Below are positions 16,133 to 24,606 of a DNA stretch of 64,000 bases, in pieces; position 1 is the first letter of the stretch; the number at the start of each line of letters is the position of its first letter. Origin of the DNA: Streptomyces bicolor. GTDB taxonomy: Bacteria; Actinomycetota; Actinomycetes; Streptomycetales; Streptomycetaceae. The notes under the pieces were generated by a model that saw only the letters and a program-made list of their open reading frames with translations, ran no database searches and was not told the origin of the DNA. The position numbers were made by a program, and so were the translations under genes. The stretch lies in the NCBI RefSeq assembly GCF_000719285.1, contig NZ_JOFS01000011.1:62001-126000 (forward strand), read 5' to 3'.

Positions 16133-17152
16133 TCAGCTCGCCCACGCCAACAGCCGCTGCCCCGTCTCGGGCTTCCGCAGCCGCGCCAGCGACTGCTTCT
16201 CCAGCTGCCGTACGCGCTCACGCGTGAGGCCCACATGCCGCGCGACCTGTTCGAGGGTGCGCTGCTCCCCGTCGTGCAGGCCGTACCGGAGGCTGAGGAT
16301 CATGGCCTCGCGGGGTGCGAGCGTGCCGATGGCCTTCCTGAGGTCCGCCGCGAGCGCCTGGTACTCGGCGACGTCCGCGGCCTGCAGCACCTCGGTGTCG
16401 GGGATGAGGCCACCGACCACGGTCTCACCGGTCTCGTCGACCGGCGTGTCCAGGCTGACCTCCTGGCGTCCGACGCGGCGCAGCCATTCGACGCGCTCCT
16501 CGGCGAAGCCGCTGTCCCGGGCGACCTCCTCGGCGGTGGGTTCGCGCCCCAGGTCGTGCCGCAGACGCCGCTCGGCCTTGGCGAGCTTGCGCAGTTCCTC
16601 CACGACGTGCATCGGCAGCCGCACGGCGCGGGCCTGCTGGGCCAGGCCGCGTTCGATCGACTGGCGGATCCACCAGACCGCGTAGGTGGAGAACTTGAAG
16701 CCCTTGGTGTGGTCGAACTTCTCCACGGCCCGGATCAGCCCGAGGTTGCCCTCCTGGATGACGTCGAGCAGGGGCACGCCGCGGTGGGCGTGCCGCTTGG
16801 CCATCGCCACCACGAGGCGGAGGTTGGCGCGGATCATGTGGTCCTTGGCCGCCTGGCCGTCCCGCATGGCCGCGTCCAGTTCCCGGCGCCGCTCCGGCGG
16901 CAGGTCACGCGCGTCGGCGTCGGCCTGCCGCAGTTCCTCGACCGCCCGTACTCCCGTCTCGATGCGCTGGGCCAACCGCGTCTCGTCCTGCGCGGTGAGC
17001 AAGGGGGTCGCCGCGATCCGAGCCAGGTACTGGCCGAGCAGATCCGGTTCCTCGTCGGGCTCGGGGACCCGGCCGCGCGAGCGTGCGATCCGGGTGGAGG
17101 CACGGCGGCTCACCCTGGGATCCATCGCCGGTGTCTGTTTCAGGGGAGGCAT
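16133..17152 (-). CDS. Group 2 (principal-like) sigma factor, HrdC-like
   Basis: A 339-aa sigma-70 protein lacking region 1.1. Region 1.2 is PDLLGQYLARIAATPLLTAQDE (about residues 36-57). Region 2 is MIRANLRLVVAMAKRHAHRG through STYAVWWIRQSIERGL (106-170), with principal-type -10 recognition residues. Region 3 follows, and region 4.2 is the helix-turn-helix LEQVARHVGLTRERVRQLEKQSL (300-322). Length and the TPLLTAQDE/LLAWAS ends resemble S. coelicolor HrdC. The ATG at 17152 has GGAGGG nine bases upstream. The gene has its own sigma-B-type promoter, implying a stress-driven cascade. Non-essential alternatives of this type usually tune growth-phase expression. Confidence 0.93.
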   Translation of the reverse strand: MPPLKQTPAMDPRVSRRASTRIARSRGRVPEPDEEPDLLGQYLARIAATPLLTAQDETRLAQRIETGVRAVEELRQADADARDLPPERRRELDAAMRDGQAAKDHMIRANLRLVVAMAKRHAHRGVPLLDVIQEGNLGLIRAVEKFDHTKGFKFSTYAVWWIRQSIERGLAQQARAVRLPMHVVEELRKLAKAERRLRHDLGREPTAEEVARDSGFAEERVEWLRRVGRQEVSLDTPVDETGETVVGGLIPDTEVLQAADVAEYQALAADLRKAIGTLAPREAMILSLRYGLHDGEQRTLEQVARHVGLTRERVRQLEKQSLARLRKPETGQRLLAWAS

Positions 17153-17201
17153 CCGCACGGCCCTCCGTCCCGGTTGCTTCACACTCTGCAGTGCTCGCCG
17201 G

Positions 17202-17226
17202 GTACCCGAGCTCTCCGCGGCGAACC
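17202..17226 (-). promoter_or_regulatory. Sigma-B-type promoter of the Hrd-like sigma gene
   Basis: On the minus strand this reads GGTT-N15-GGGTAC, about 50 bp before the ATG at 17152. The -10 core is part of the palindrome GGGTACCC, so it could in principle also serve the divergent GNAT gene, but that side has no -35 match. Confidence 0.6.
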
Positions 17227-17257
17227 GCGGGGGCCTCCCGCGTGCCATGGTGGACCC

Positions 17258-17830
17258 ATGCCCATCGAAGTTCGTCCGGCTTCCGTCTTCGAAGACGTCC
17301 GTGCGGTGATCGGCCCGAAGTCGCCCACGGCAAACGTCTGTTGGTGCCTGAGCTACCGGATCCCGTCCAAGCTCAACAACGAGCTGCGCGGGCCGGCCCG
17401 CGGCGAGTACGTCGCCGAGCTGTGCCGGGCCGATCCCCCTCCGGGCGTGCTCGCCTACGACGGGGACGAGCCGGTCGGCTGGGCCGCCGTGGCGCCGCGC
17501 TCGGCCACGTCCTTCGCACGCAACCGCAAGATCCCGCACGTCGACGACCGGCCGGTCTGGTCGCTGTGGTGCATCCGGGTGCGACCCGGCCACCGGAAGC
17601 AGGGGATCACCCACGCCCTCATCGCCGGTGCGGTCGAGTTCGCCCGTGCCGAGGGGGCACCGGTGATCGAGGCGTACCCGCTCGACAACGGTGACGCCCG
17701 GGTCGACCTGACGATGGCGTACGCCGGGCTCCGGAAGAACTTCGAACGCGCCGGGTTCGTCCACGCCGCCGACACCACCTCGGTGCTCGCCGGTCATCCG
17801 CGGATCCTGATGCGGCTCGACCTGCGCTGA
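17258..17830 (+). CDS. GNAT-family N-acetyltransferase
   Basis: A 190-aa GNAT-fold protein. Acetyl-CoA-binding motif A is WCIRVRPGHRKQGITHALIAGAVEFARAEGAPVIEAYP (about residues 105-142), with the Q/RxxGxT-type loop RKQGIT. It starts MPIEVRPASVFEDV. A Cys/Trp cluster (NVCWCLSYR) near residue 30 is typical of the YkkB-like acyltransferases seen in actinobacteria. The start at 17258 gives this natural N-terminus; the frame is open far upstream but only as an antisense shadow. The substrate is unknown. It is divergent from the sigma gene. Confidence 0.88.
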   Translation: MPIEVRPASVFEDVRAVIGPKSPTANVCWCLSYRIPSKLNNELRGPARGEYVAELCRADPPPGVLAYDGDEPVGWAAVAPRSATSFARNRKIPHVDDRPVWSLWCIRVRPGHRKQGITHALIAGAVEFARAEGAPVIEAYPLDNGDARVDLTMAYAGLRKNFERAGFVHAADTTSVLAGHPRILMRLDLR

Positions 17831-17849
17831 CGCACCGCCCTCGGCGGGC

Positions 17850-18629
17850 TCAGTGAACGGAGAACCCGCCGTCGACGAAGATCGCCTGCCCCGTGACGTA
17901 GGCGGAGGCACGGCTCGCCAGGAACACGGCCGCACCGGCGAAGTCCTCGGCGAGGCCGTTGCGCCCGACCATCGTCCGTGCCGCCAGCGCGGCCACCTTC
18001 TCGGGGTCGGACGACAGGCGCGCGTTGAGCGGCGTCATGACGAAGCCCGGCACGAGCGTGTTGCAGGTGACACCGTACGGCGACCATGCCTCGGCCTGGG
18101 ACCGGGCCAGCGACTCCAGCGCGCCCTTGGAGACGCCGTAGGCGCCACTCTGGACGAACGCCCGGTGCGCCTGCTGGGAGGTGATGTGGATGATCCGGCC
18201 GAAGCCCCGTTCGGCCATGCCGGGCCCGAACCGCTGCCCCAGCAGGTAGGGCGCCTCCAGGTTCACGGCCATCGTCGTGTCCCACACGTTCTCGCCCAGC
18301 TCGGCCATCGGGGGACGCAGGTTGATCCCGGCGCTGTTGACGAGGATGTCGGGCTCGCCGAACGCCCCGGCCGCCTCCTCGGCCGCCGCGCGCACGTTGT
18401 CGCGTGTGCCCAGGTCGGCGCTCACCCAGGCGGCCCGGCAGCCGTGGGCCTCCAACTCGCCGACCGTCGCGGCCAGCTCGGCCTCCTTGCGTGCCACGAC
18501 CACAACACTCGCTCCCGCGCGGGCGAGGGCCTCGGCGACGGCCCGGCCGATGCCGGAGCTACCGCCGGTCACCACGGCGACGCGGCCTTCCAGTGAGAAC
18601 AGGTCCGACAGATACGCCTGCGATGTCAT
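17850..18629 (-). CDS. SDR-family oxidoreductase (gluconate 5-dehydrogenase-like)
   Basis: A 259-aa classical SDR. Cofactor loop TGGSSGIGRA (about residues 21-30), LVNSAGIN, catalytic Ser in HITSQQAH, Tyr-x3-Lys in YGVSKG, and a C-terminal GQAIFVDGGFS that closes the fold. Its closest general resemblance is to gluconate 5-dehydrogenase/2-deoxygluconate dehydrogenase-type enzymes, but the substrate cannot be fixed. It is convergent with the GNAT gene and divergent from the beta-helix remnant. Confidence 0.9.
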   Translation of the reverse strand: MTSQAYLSDLFSLEGRVAVVTGGSSGIGRAVAEALARAGASVVVVARKEAELAATVGELEAHGCRAAWVSADLGTRDNVRAAAEEAAGAFGEPDILVNSAGINLRPPMAELGENVWDTTMAVNLEAPYLLGQRFGPGMAERGFGRIIHITSQQAHRAFVQSGAYGVSKGALESLARSQAEAWSPYGVTCNTLVPGFVMTPLNARLSSDPEKVAALAARTMVGRNGLAEDFAGAAVFLASRASAYVTGQAIFVDGGFSVH

Positions 18630-18723
18630 GCCCGCACACTAGGCCGCTCTCGCCCGGCGGCAGCGCCCGGGCCCCGTCCGGCCCGAGCGCCTGCCCGGTG
18701 CGCGCATGGTAGAGGAGCGGCCG

Positions 18724-19556
18724 ATGTCCATGCTGTTGACCGTCGACGCCCAGGAGCACGGACTGGTCGGCGACGGCACGACCAACGACCGACCGGCGCT
18801 CGCGAAGCTGGTGGACACGCTGGGGGCGGCCTGCGAGGCGGACGGCCAACCGCGCGTCATCCGCGTGCCGCCCGGCCGCTACGTGATCCGCGACCAGGGC
18901 GTCGTGTGGCGCAGCGGCGTGTCGCTGATCGGCGCCGACCGGGGCGCCACCTGCTTCGTCCTGTGCAATCCCGATGCCCCGACGACACCGGTCCCGCCGG
19001 CTTCGAGATCGACGGCTCGGGCGTGGTGACGCGGCATCGTCACGGGCTGCGTGATCGACGGAAACGTGCGCGACGGCATCGGGGCGGCAACACCCCCGGT
19101 CCCTACGCCTTCCGGGGCAACCGCATCAGCGACAACGGCCGCTACGGCTACTGGGAGCACAACCTCGCCGGCGGCGGCCAGGAGCCGGTCGCGAACCTCG
19201 TGCTGGAATCCAACGACATCCGGGACAACGCCCTGGACGGCATCCGTGTCGGCAGGCAGAGCGCCGTCGTCACGTTCAACACATCAACCCGGCTGGCCCT
19301 GGCCCTCGTGCGCCCGGGCGCGGGCACGGCCTGGACCGACGGCACACCCGGGGCGGGCTCGGCGTACCGGCTGCCGGACTCCTCCGGTCCGGCAGCCGGA
19401 GTCACGATCGCCGCAGCGGTCAGCGGAGCGCAGGTGAGTGACAACCGGGCCTGGGACGACCAGCGGCCCGGGACGCAGACGCACGGCTTCTCGTGCGTCT
19501 GCGGCGCCGTCGTGGCTGGGTACCCGTTCCTCCACCCGTCAGCGGCGCTGCGGTAG
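18724..19556 (+). pseudogene. Decayed beta-helix (pectate-lyase-superfamily) gene
   Basis: The 5' part encodes MSMLLTVDAQEHGLVGDGTTNDRPALAK and VIRVPPGRYVIRDQGV, the standard start of a right-handed beta-helix 'pectate lyase superfamily' protein, with AGAGGAG ahead of the ATG. Near 18970-18985 the frame shifts and AGFEIDGSG appears in another frame. Then roughly a hundred residues seem deleted before TGCVIDGNVRDGI in a third frame. A further shift near 19080 leads to TPGPYAFRGNRISDNGRYGYWEHNL and a shortened helix region ending HGFS, with no proper C-terminus. It overlaps the end of the FAD oxidoreductase gene by 18 bp. Several independent lesions make a sequencing artefact unlikely. Confidence 0.87.
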
Positions 19557-20990
19557 GGGCTCCCGGGGTTCGAGGCGCAGGTGGGCGCCCTGGCGTCGTA
19601 GCGCCCGTTGGACGAGGTGATACGGCACCTCGCGGGGACTGCGGTCGAGGCGGACGGCCAGTGCGGCGCAGACCCCGGCCGCCTGGCCGGTCGCCATCGA
19701 GATGGGCATGACGCGGTAGGACGAGTGCGCCACGTGCGAGCCGGAGATGCAGCGCCCGGCGACGAGCAGGCGGTCGGTGTCCCGGGGCAGCAGGCAGCGC
19801 AGGGGGATGTCGTAGAAGTGCCCGCGCGGGACGCGTTTGAGGACGGTGCCGCTGCCCCTCGGGTTGTGGATGTCGACGGGGTAGGCGCCGTGGGCGACGG
19901 CGTCCGGGAAGGCGCGCGCCGCGAGGATGTCGTGGCCGGTGAGGTGGTAATCGCCGAGGATGCGGCGGGTCTCCCGTACGCCGATCTGGACGCCGCTCTG
20001 TGCCACGTACGACTTCGTGAATCCGGGCACCTTCCGCTGCAGGAAGCGGCCGATCTGCTCCATCTGGCGGCGTGCGACGTACTCGGCGCGGCTGAGGTCC
20101 CACACGTCGGTGCCGAGGGCGCGGGTGACCCGGGTGCTGTTGACGCTGACCTCGCCGGGGTGCGGGGTGCCGAAGAACAGGATGTCCTCGCGGGGCAGGC
20201 GCAGTCCGCCCGCCTCGGTGGCCTCCTGGACGAGGTCCCACAGGCCGTGCACGCCCCGCCACTGGTCGGGATGCTCGCTGACGTACTCGGAGAACTGCGG
20301 TTGCAGGAAGTCGACGACACGGAACATCAGCGTCATCGGCTGCACGAGCCCGTCCTCGGGCCTGCCGATCTCGTACGGCGCCCCGCAGGCGGCGGCGATG
20401 TCGCCGTCCCCGGTGCCGTCGACGACAACACCGGCGTCTATCACCACAGGGCCCGACTTGGTCTCGAAGACGACCCGCCAGCCGTCGTCGAGGGGCAGCG
20501 CGGTGGAGGCGAAGGAATGGAACAGCATGCGCACGCCCGCCTGGTCCATCAGGTCGAGGAGCACGAGCTTGTAGATCTCCGGGTCGAAGGGCACCGTGTA
20601 GCCGGTGTCGGGGGACGGCGGGATGCAGCCGCCGCGTGCGGTGAGCCGGTCCAGCAGGAGCCAGAGGAATCCGGCCACCACCGGTTCGCCCTCGCCGTGG
20701 TCCGTCGGCAGCAGCCGGGCGTCGTGTCCGGCCTCGTCGAACACCGCCTGTTTCTGCTCGTTGTGGAACGACATCAGCGGCATCACCAGCGCCACCGTGG
20801 CGTTGCCGCCGAGGAAGCCGTAGCGCTCCACGAGGACGACATCGGCACCGGCGTCGGCCGCCGCGTAGGCGGCCGCGGTGCCGGCCGGGCCGCCGCCGAC
20901 GACCAGGACGTCCGTACGGCCGCCGTGGCGGGCCGCCCGTGGAGGCAGGGTGACGGTGCGCGCGGGGCGCGGAGGTTCCAGGATCGGCAT
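19539..20990 (-). CDS. FAD-dependent oxidoreductase (FAD_oxidored family)
   Basis: A 483-aa flavoprotein. The Rossmann loop VVGGGPAGTAAAYAAADAGADVVLVERYGFLGG (from residue 30) is followed by MPLMSFHNEQKQ, the second nucleotide-contact segment DGTGDGDIAAACG, and a C-terminal VAGRCISGSHVAHSSYRVMPISMATGQAAG that closes the FAD site. This is the PF12831-type family, often found near sugar or polysaccharide degradation genes. The ATG at 20990 is preceded by a normal leader. It lies 28 bp downstream of the pyruvyl transferase on the same strand and may be its operon partner. Substrate unknown. Confidence 0.88.
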   Translation of the reverse strand: MPILEPPRPARTVTLPPRAARHGGRTDVLVVGGGPAGTAAAYAAADAGADVVLVERYGFLGGNATVALVMPLMSFHNEQKQAVFDEAGHDARLLPTDHGEGEPVVAGFLWLLLDRLTARGGCIPPSPDTGYTVPFDPEIYKLVLLDLMDQAGVRMLFHSFASTALPLDDGWRVVFETKSGPVVIDAGVVVDGTGDGDIAAACGAPYEIGRPEDGLVQPMTLMFRVVDFLQPQFSEYVSEHPDQWRGVHGLWDLVQEATEAGGLRLPREDILFFGTPHPGEVSVNSTRVTRALGTDVWDLSRAEYVARRQMEQIGRFLQRKVPGFTKSYVAQSGVQIGVRETRRILGDYHLTGHDILAARAFPDAVAHGAYPVDIHNPRGSGTVLKRVPRGHFYDIPLRCLLPRDTDRLLVAGRCISGSHVAHSSYRVMPISMATGQAAGVCAALAVRLDRSPREVPYHLVQRALRRQGAHLRLEPREPLPQRR

Positions 20991-21018
20991 CGCTTCTCCC
21001 GTCGACGGGTGTCGTCCC

Positions 21019-22236
21019 TCAGGTCGGCTGTCCGGGAGCCCGGGTCAGGATCAGGTTCGCGTCCTGCGCCGGCCGTTCGTCGCGCGCGCCGCCGTCGATG
21101 GAGTCCAGCAGGTCTCCGCAACGGGCGCACGTGTCCCGGGCCAGGGACCGCAGTTCCTGTACCCGGGCGTTGAGGTTCTTCTGCCGCTGCGGGAACTCGT
21201 CCCAGAGCCGGTCCACCTCGGCGAGCAGGAGCCCAGCCTGTTCCCGTGCCACACCGACCAGCGCCGGTGCCCCCGTACGGCGGGCGAAGTCGAAGACCTT
21301 GCCGGAGTACGGCAGTGGCAGGACGGGCAGGCCGGCGAGCGCGGCGAAGATCACCACGTGCAGGCGCATGCCGACGACCATGTCCAGGTGGTTCATGAAG
21401 CCGAGGACCTCGCCGGGACTGTAGGAGTTGTTCAGGATGCGGCCCCGGTCGGGGGCGCTCATCCGGGACAGCACGCCGTGGGCGTGCCGGACGTCCTGGC
21501 GCTCCATGGGCACGAAGACCACCTGTGCGTCCAGGCGCCGGGCGAGGAAGTCGGCGACGTCGGCGAGCAGCGCGTGGTATCCGTCCTCGTCGAGTTTCTC
21601 CGCGGCCCGGCCGGGTTCGCGCACGGACATCCCGACCAGCCGGCCATCGGTCGGGAGGCTCTCCCGGCGCATCATCTCCTCGGTGAAGGGTTCCTGGGTG
21701 AGCATGAGCGCCGGGTCGGCGGTGACGGTGAGCTCGCACTCGACGCCGACCTCCTCCAGGACGAGCCGTGACTCCTCGTCGCGTACCACGACATCGGTCA
21801 TCTGCGGCAGCACGGTGCGCACCGCCTCCCGGTCGTCCGCTTCGCGCAGCGGACCCGCGCCGACCGCGTAGGCGAAGGTGGGCACGCCGCGCTCGTGGGC
21901 CGCCTTCACCAGCCGCAGATAGCGCCGCGCCTCCCCGTCGTACAGGATCCCGCCGCCGCCCAGCACGAGCAGGTCCAGTCCGGCCAGGGCGTCGAGGACG
22001 GGCCTTTGCGGGACGCCCTCCCAGTCGACCACCTCGTCGGCCTGGGGCTGGTGGCTTCGGGTGTGGTCGGCGTTGCGGCTGAAGACCACGAGCCGGGCCT
22101 GCGGCCGGTGGGCGCGCAGGCAGCTCAGCACACACATCAAAATCGCTTCGTCACCGATGTTGCACCCGCCGTACGAGCCGAGCAGGCCGATCCGCAGATC
22201 CGGCGTGACGGGCGACGGCTGCTGGTTGATCGTCAT
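21019..22236 (-). CDS. Polysaccharide pyruvyl transferase (CsaB/WcaK-like)
   Basis: A 405-aa protein. GLLGSYGGCNIGDEAILMCVLSCLRAHRP near the N-terminus, LLVLGGGGILYDGEARRYL, and the family hallmark DMVVGMRLHVVIFAALAGLPVLPLPY (about residues 283-308) place it firmly in the pyruvyl transferase family, which ketalises sugars of cell-wall polymers or exopolysaccharides using PEP. The start at 22236 is the family start; upstream residues in the same frame look random. A sigma-B-type promoter lies about 170 bp upstream. It sits between the FAD oxidoreductase and the glycan cluster, and could decorate the same polymer. Confidence 0.9.
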   Translation of the reverse strand: MTINQQPSPVTPDLRIGLLGSYGGCNIGDEAILMCVLSCLRAHRPQARLVVFSRNADHTRSHQPQADEVVDWEGVPQRPVLDALAGLDLLVLGGGGILYDGEARRYLRLVKAAHERGVPTFAYAVGAGPLREADDREAVRTVLPQMTDVVVRDEESRLVLEEVGVECELTVTADPALMLTQEPFTEEMMRRESLPTDGRLVGMSVREPGRAAEKLDEDGYHALLADVADFLARRLDAQVVFVPMERQDVRHAHGVLSRMSAPDRGRILNNSYSPGEVLGFMNHLDMVVGMRLHVVIFAALAGLPVLPLPYSGKVFDFARRTGAPALVGVAREQAGLLLAEVDRLWDEFPQRQKNLNARVQELRSLARDTCARCGDLLDSIDGGARDERPAQDANLILTRAPGQPT

Positions 22237-22404
22237 CCGGAACTCCCGTTCGAAGGAGGCGGGCGGTGCCCACGAGGCTTTTCCGGTGGCCGCCGGTCCG
22301 GCACGGCGGCGGGATACGGGCCGAGGGCTGTGCCCGTAGGGACAGTATGGGTGCTCGCGCACCGCCCGTCCTTTCCGCCGCCGAGCCGTGCCAGGGCCTG
22401 ACGG

Positions 22405-22428
22405 GTACCCGCCGTGCGGCGGCAACGC
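22405..22428 (-). promoter_or_regulatory. Sigma-B-type promoter toward the pyruvyl transferase
   Basis: On the minus strand this reads GCGT-N14-GGGTAC, about 170 bp before the ATG at 22236. It lies back to back with a similar plus-strand promoter at 22443. The 315-bp gap between the two genes holds nothing else that I can see. Confidence 0.45.
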
Positions 22429-22442
22429 ATGCAGGCGGCACC

Positions 22443-22467
22443 GTGTCACCGGTGGGCGAGGGGGTAC
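22443..22467 (+). promoter_or_regulatory. Sigma-B-type promoter of the 57-aa repeat protein gene
   Basis: GTGT-N15-GGGTAC on the plus strand, followed 83 bp later by the ATG at 22551. Confidence 0.5.
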
Positions 22468-22550
22468 CCGTTCCTGCGCTCGACATGCCGGGTCCCTCCC
22501 CCGCCCCCGGGGAGGGCAGGCCGACCGTCCCGTGCGCAGGAGGGACCACG

Positions 22551-22724
22551 ATGAGCGTGAGCCACCACACCCCGTCGCAGGCCGAGGGCGAGCGCGAGGA
22601 CGCCGAGACCCCTTGGGCGCATCACCCTGCTCCGGAGTACACGACGCCCTCCCAGGCGGAGGGCGAGCGCGACGACGCCGCCGAAACCGACCAGGGCGTC
22701 GACGGGCCCGACAGGAAGGCCTGA
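22551..22724 (+). CDS. Small acidic repeat protein (57 aa)
   Basis: A short, very hydrophilic and acidic protein with a strong ribosome-binding site (CAGGAGGGA). It contains the motif TPSQAEGER followed by an acidic pair twice (residues 7-15 and 32-40), separated by an ETPWAHHPAPEY linker. It has no hydrophobic core, so it is probably intrinsically disordered. I do not recognise a family. The preceding sigma-B-type promoter suggests a stress-induced hydrophilin-like role, which is inference only. It is convergent with the end of the glycan cluster (17 bp). Confidence 0.68.
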   Translation: MSVSHHTPSQAEGEREDAETPWAHHPAPEYTTPSQAEGERDDAAETDQGVDGPDRKA

Positions 22725-22741
22725 CGGCGTCGGCACCGCTG

Positions 22742-23665
22742 TCATCCGACGTACCTGCGGGCCGGCGACGAACGCCGTGCGCGCTGCAGTGCCGTAAGCC
22801 TGCCCTCGATCTCCGGCGGCACCGGGTCGCGCTGCCGCAGCACCCACGGCAGGCCGGCCGCCGCGCGGGCGAAGGCCCGGGCGGAGGCCATGTCGTGCGG
22901 GACCGTGGCCATCAGGTGGGCCGTCTGCCGCAGGGCCGGCAGCAGCGGGCGGCGCAGCCAGGTGAACCAGAGCGTGTTGCGCAGCCCCACGACCCTGCGT
23001 GCCGTGCTGTCCCTCAGCACGGACGCCCGGTGATGGACGGTCAGTTCCTCGGCATAGCTCAGCCACCAGCCCTGCCGCTGCAGATCGGTGGCCAGGAGTT
23101 CCTCCTCGCCGCCGAGCCACAGGCCCGGATGGAAGCCGCCCCCGGCCCGGAAGGCGTCAGTGCGCATCACGGTGGCCGCCGCGAGGAAGGAGCCCAGGGC
23201 CGGGCCCGGCAACCAGTCGGGCCCCGTCAGCGGGGACTCCCGGAGTTCCGGCACGACGGGATCCTCCGTGCCGTCCGGCTCCACGAGGATGCGGGCGGTG
23301 ACCGAGGCGAGTCCCGGCCGCTCGTCGAGTAGGTCCGCCGCCCGGCGCAGGCTGCCCGGTTCCCACCAGGTGTCGTCGTCGCAGAAGGCCACGTAGCGGG
23401 TACGGATCCGGCGCACGGCCAGGTTGCGTCCGATCGCGCCCAGGTTGCGGCCGGGCCGCAGCAGCACGACGTCGGGGAAGTCGCTCCGGACCGCTTCGGC
23501 GGTTCCGTCGGTCGAGGCGTTGTCGGTGACGATGACCTGTGGCCGCTCGGGCAGCTCCCGCAGGAGCCGGAGCGTGTGCAGGAGTTCCGCGCACCGGTTG
23601 TGGGTGATCACCACCACCGTCGTACGGCCGTCCGGGACGGCGGGCGCCGGGTCGCCTGTGCTCAT
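22742..23665 (-). CDS. Family 2 glycosyltransferase
   Basis: A 307-aa GT-A fold protein. TTVVVITHNRCAELLHTLRLL, the nucleotide-binding VTDNASTDGTAEAV, and the metal-binding FCDDDTWW (about residue 100) are typical GT2 motifs; GGEEELLATDLQRQGW supplies the acceptor-side ED-like motif. The C-terminal helical region has no obvious transmembrane span. It is the last gene of the heptose glycan cluster and overlaps the previous gene by 4 nt. It is a close paralogue in layout of 23662-24606. Donor and acceptor are unknown. Confidence 0.88.
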   Translation of the reverse strand: MSTGDPAPAVPDGRTTVVVITHNRCAELLHTLRLLRELPERPQVIVTDNASTDGTAEAVRSDFPDVVLLRPGRNLGAIGRNLAVRRIRTRYVAFCDDDTWWEPGSLRRAADLLDERPGLASVTARILVEPDGTEDPVVPELRESPLTGPDWLPGPALGSFLAAATVMRTDAFRAGGGFHPGLWLGGEEELLATDLQRQGWWLSYAEELTVHHRASVLRDSTARRVVGLRNTLWFTWLRRPLLPALRQTAHLMATVPHDMASARAFARAAAGLPWVLRQRDPVPPEIEGRLTALQRARRSSPARRYVG

Positions 23666-24606
23666 GCGGGCCTGCCTCCCTGCTCCGGTGTGTCCGTGTC
23701 CAGCAACCGGGCCGCCTGCTCGACGTGGGCCGGCAGGCACCTGCGCCGGGCGACGGCGGCGGGCCACCGTTCGAGCACCTCGCGCAGCGCCCGGCGGGCG
23801 CCGGGCTCACCGGCGACGGCCGAGGTCACGAGGCGCGCGCTGGCCCGCAGGGCCACCGGGAGCGGGCGGCGCAGCCACAGGGTCAGCACTTCGTTGCGCC
23901 GCACCAGATGGTTGCGGCCGTCGCGGCCTCCGGGCTCGGGAAGGTGACGGGCCGTCAGTGAGGGTTCGTAGGTCACGCCCCAGCCGGCGGCCGTGATGTC
24001 GTAGGCGAGCAGGGTCTCCTCCCCGCCGAAGAAGAGCAGCGGGTGGTAGCCGCCCGCCCTGAGGAAGGCGTCCCGGCGCACCACGCAGGCGCAGCCCAGG
24101 AAACCGAGCACCGGACGGCCGGGCAGGTCGGGCTCGTGCGGCAGGGGCGAGGCCGCGAGCACCGCGTTGAGCGGGTCCTCGGCCCGGTCGGGGCCGACGA
24201 GTGTGCGGGCGGCGAGCAGGCCGAGCCGAGGATGCGCGTCGAGCAGGTCGGCCGCCTGCCGCAGCGCACCGGGGGTCCACCAGGAGTCGTCGTCGCTGAA
24301 CGCGACGTAAGGCGTGTCCGCGTGCCGCACGGCGAGATTGCGGCCGAGCGCACCGGTGTTCTCGTCGGGCCTGAGGAGCCGGACTGCCGCCGCATGCCGG
24401 CGCATGGCGGCGCAGGTCGCGTCGTCCGACCCGTTGTCCACGACGATCACGCGCGGCCGCTCGGGCAGGGCGGCCAGGGCGTCCAGGGTGCGCAGCACAC
24501 TCGCGGGGCGGTCGCGGGTGATCACCGCGACCGTGACGCGCCCGTCGGGGCCGTCCGCACGAACCGGCGGCGCGTCAAGAGCGGACTGATGTGCCACGAA
24601 CGTCAT
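23662..24606 (-). CDS. Family 2 glycosyltransferase
   Basis: A 314-aa GT-A fold protein. VTVAVITRDRPASVLRTLDALAAL, VVDNGSDDATCAAM and the metal site FSDDDSWW align closely with the next gene, as do GGEETLLAYDITAAGW and the C-terminal WLRRPLPVALRASARL. The two probably arose by tandem duplication and may add successive residues. It overlaps its upstream neighbour (GT9) by 32 bp and its downstream neighbour by 4 bp, so it is translationally coupled. Confidence 0.88.
   Translation of the reverse strand: MTFVAHQSALDAPPVRADGPDGRVTVAVITRDRPASVLRTLDALAALPERPRVIVVDNGSDDATCAAMRRHAAAVRLLRPDENTGALGRNLAVRHADTPYVAFSDDDSWWTPGALRQAADLLDAHPRLGLLAARTLVGPDRAEDPLNAVLAASPLPHEPDLPGRPVLGFLGCACVVRRDAFLRAGGYHPLLFFGGEETLLAYDITAAGWGVTYEPSLTARHLPEPGGRDGRNHLVRRNEVLTLWLRRPLPVALRASARLVTSAVAGEPGARRALREVLERWPAAVARRRCLPAHVEQAARLLDTDTPEQGGRPA

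Noticed and set aside
19518..19525. GGGTACCC at the end of the beta-helix remnant
   Set aside because: No gene follows on either strand at a sensible distance. Other GGGTAC hits inside coding regions were rejected for the same reason.
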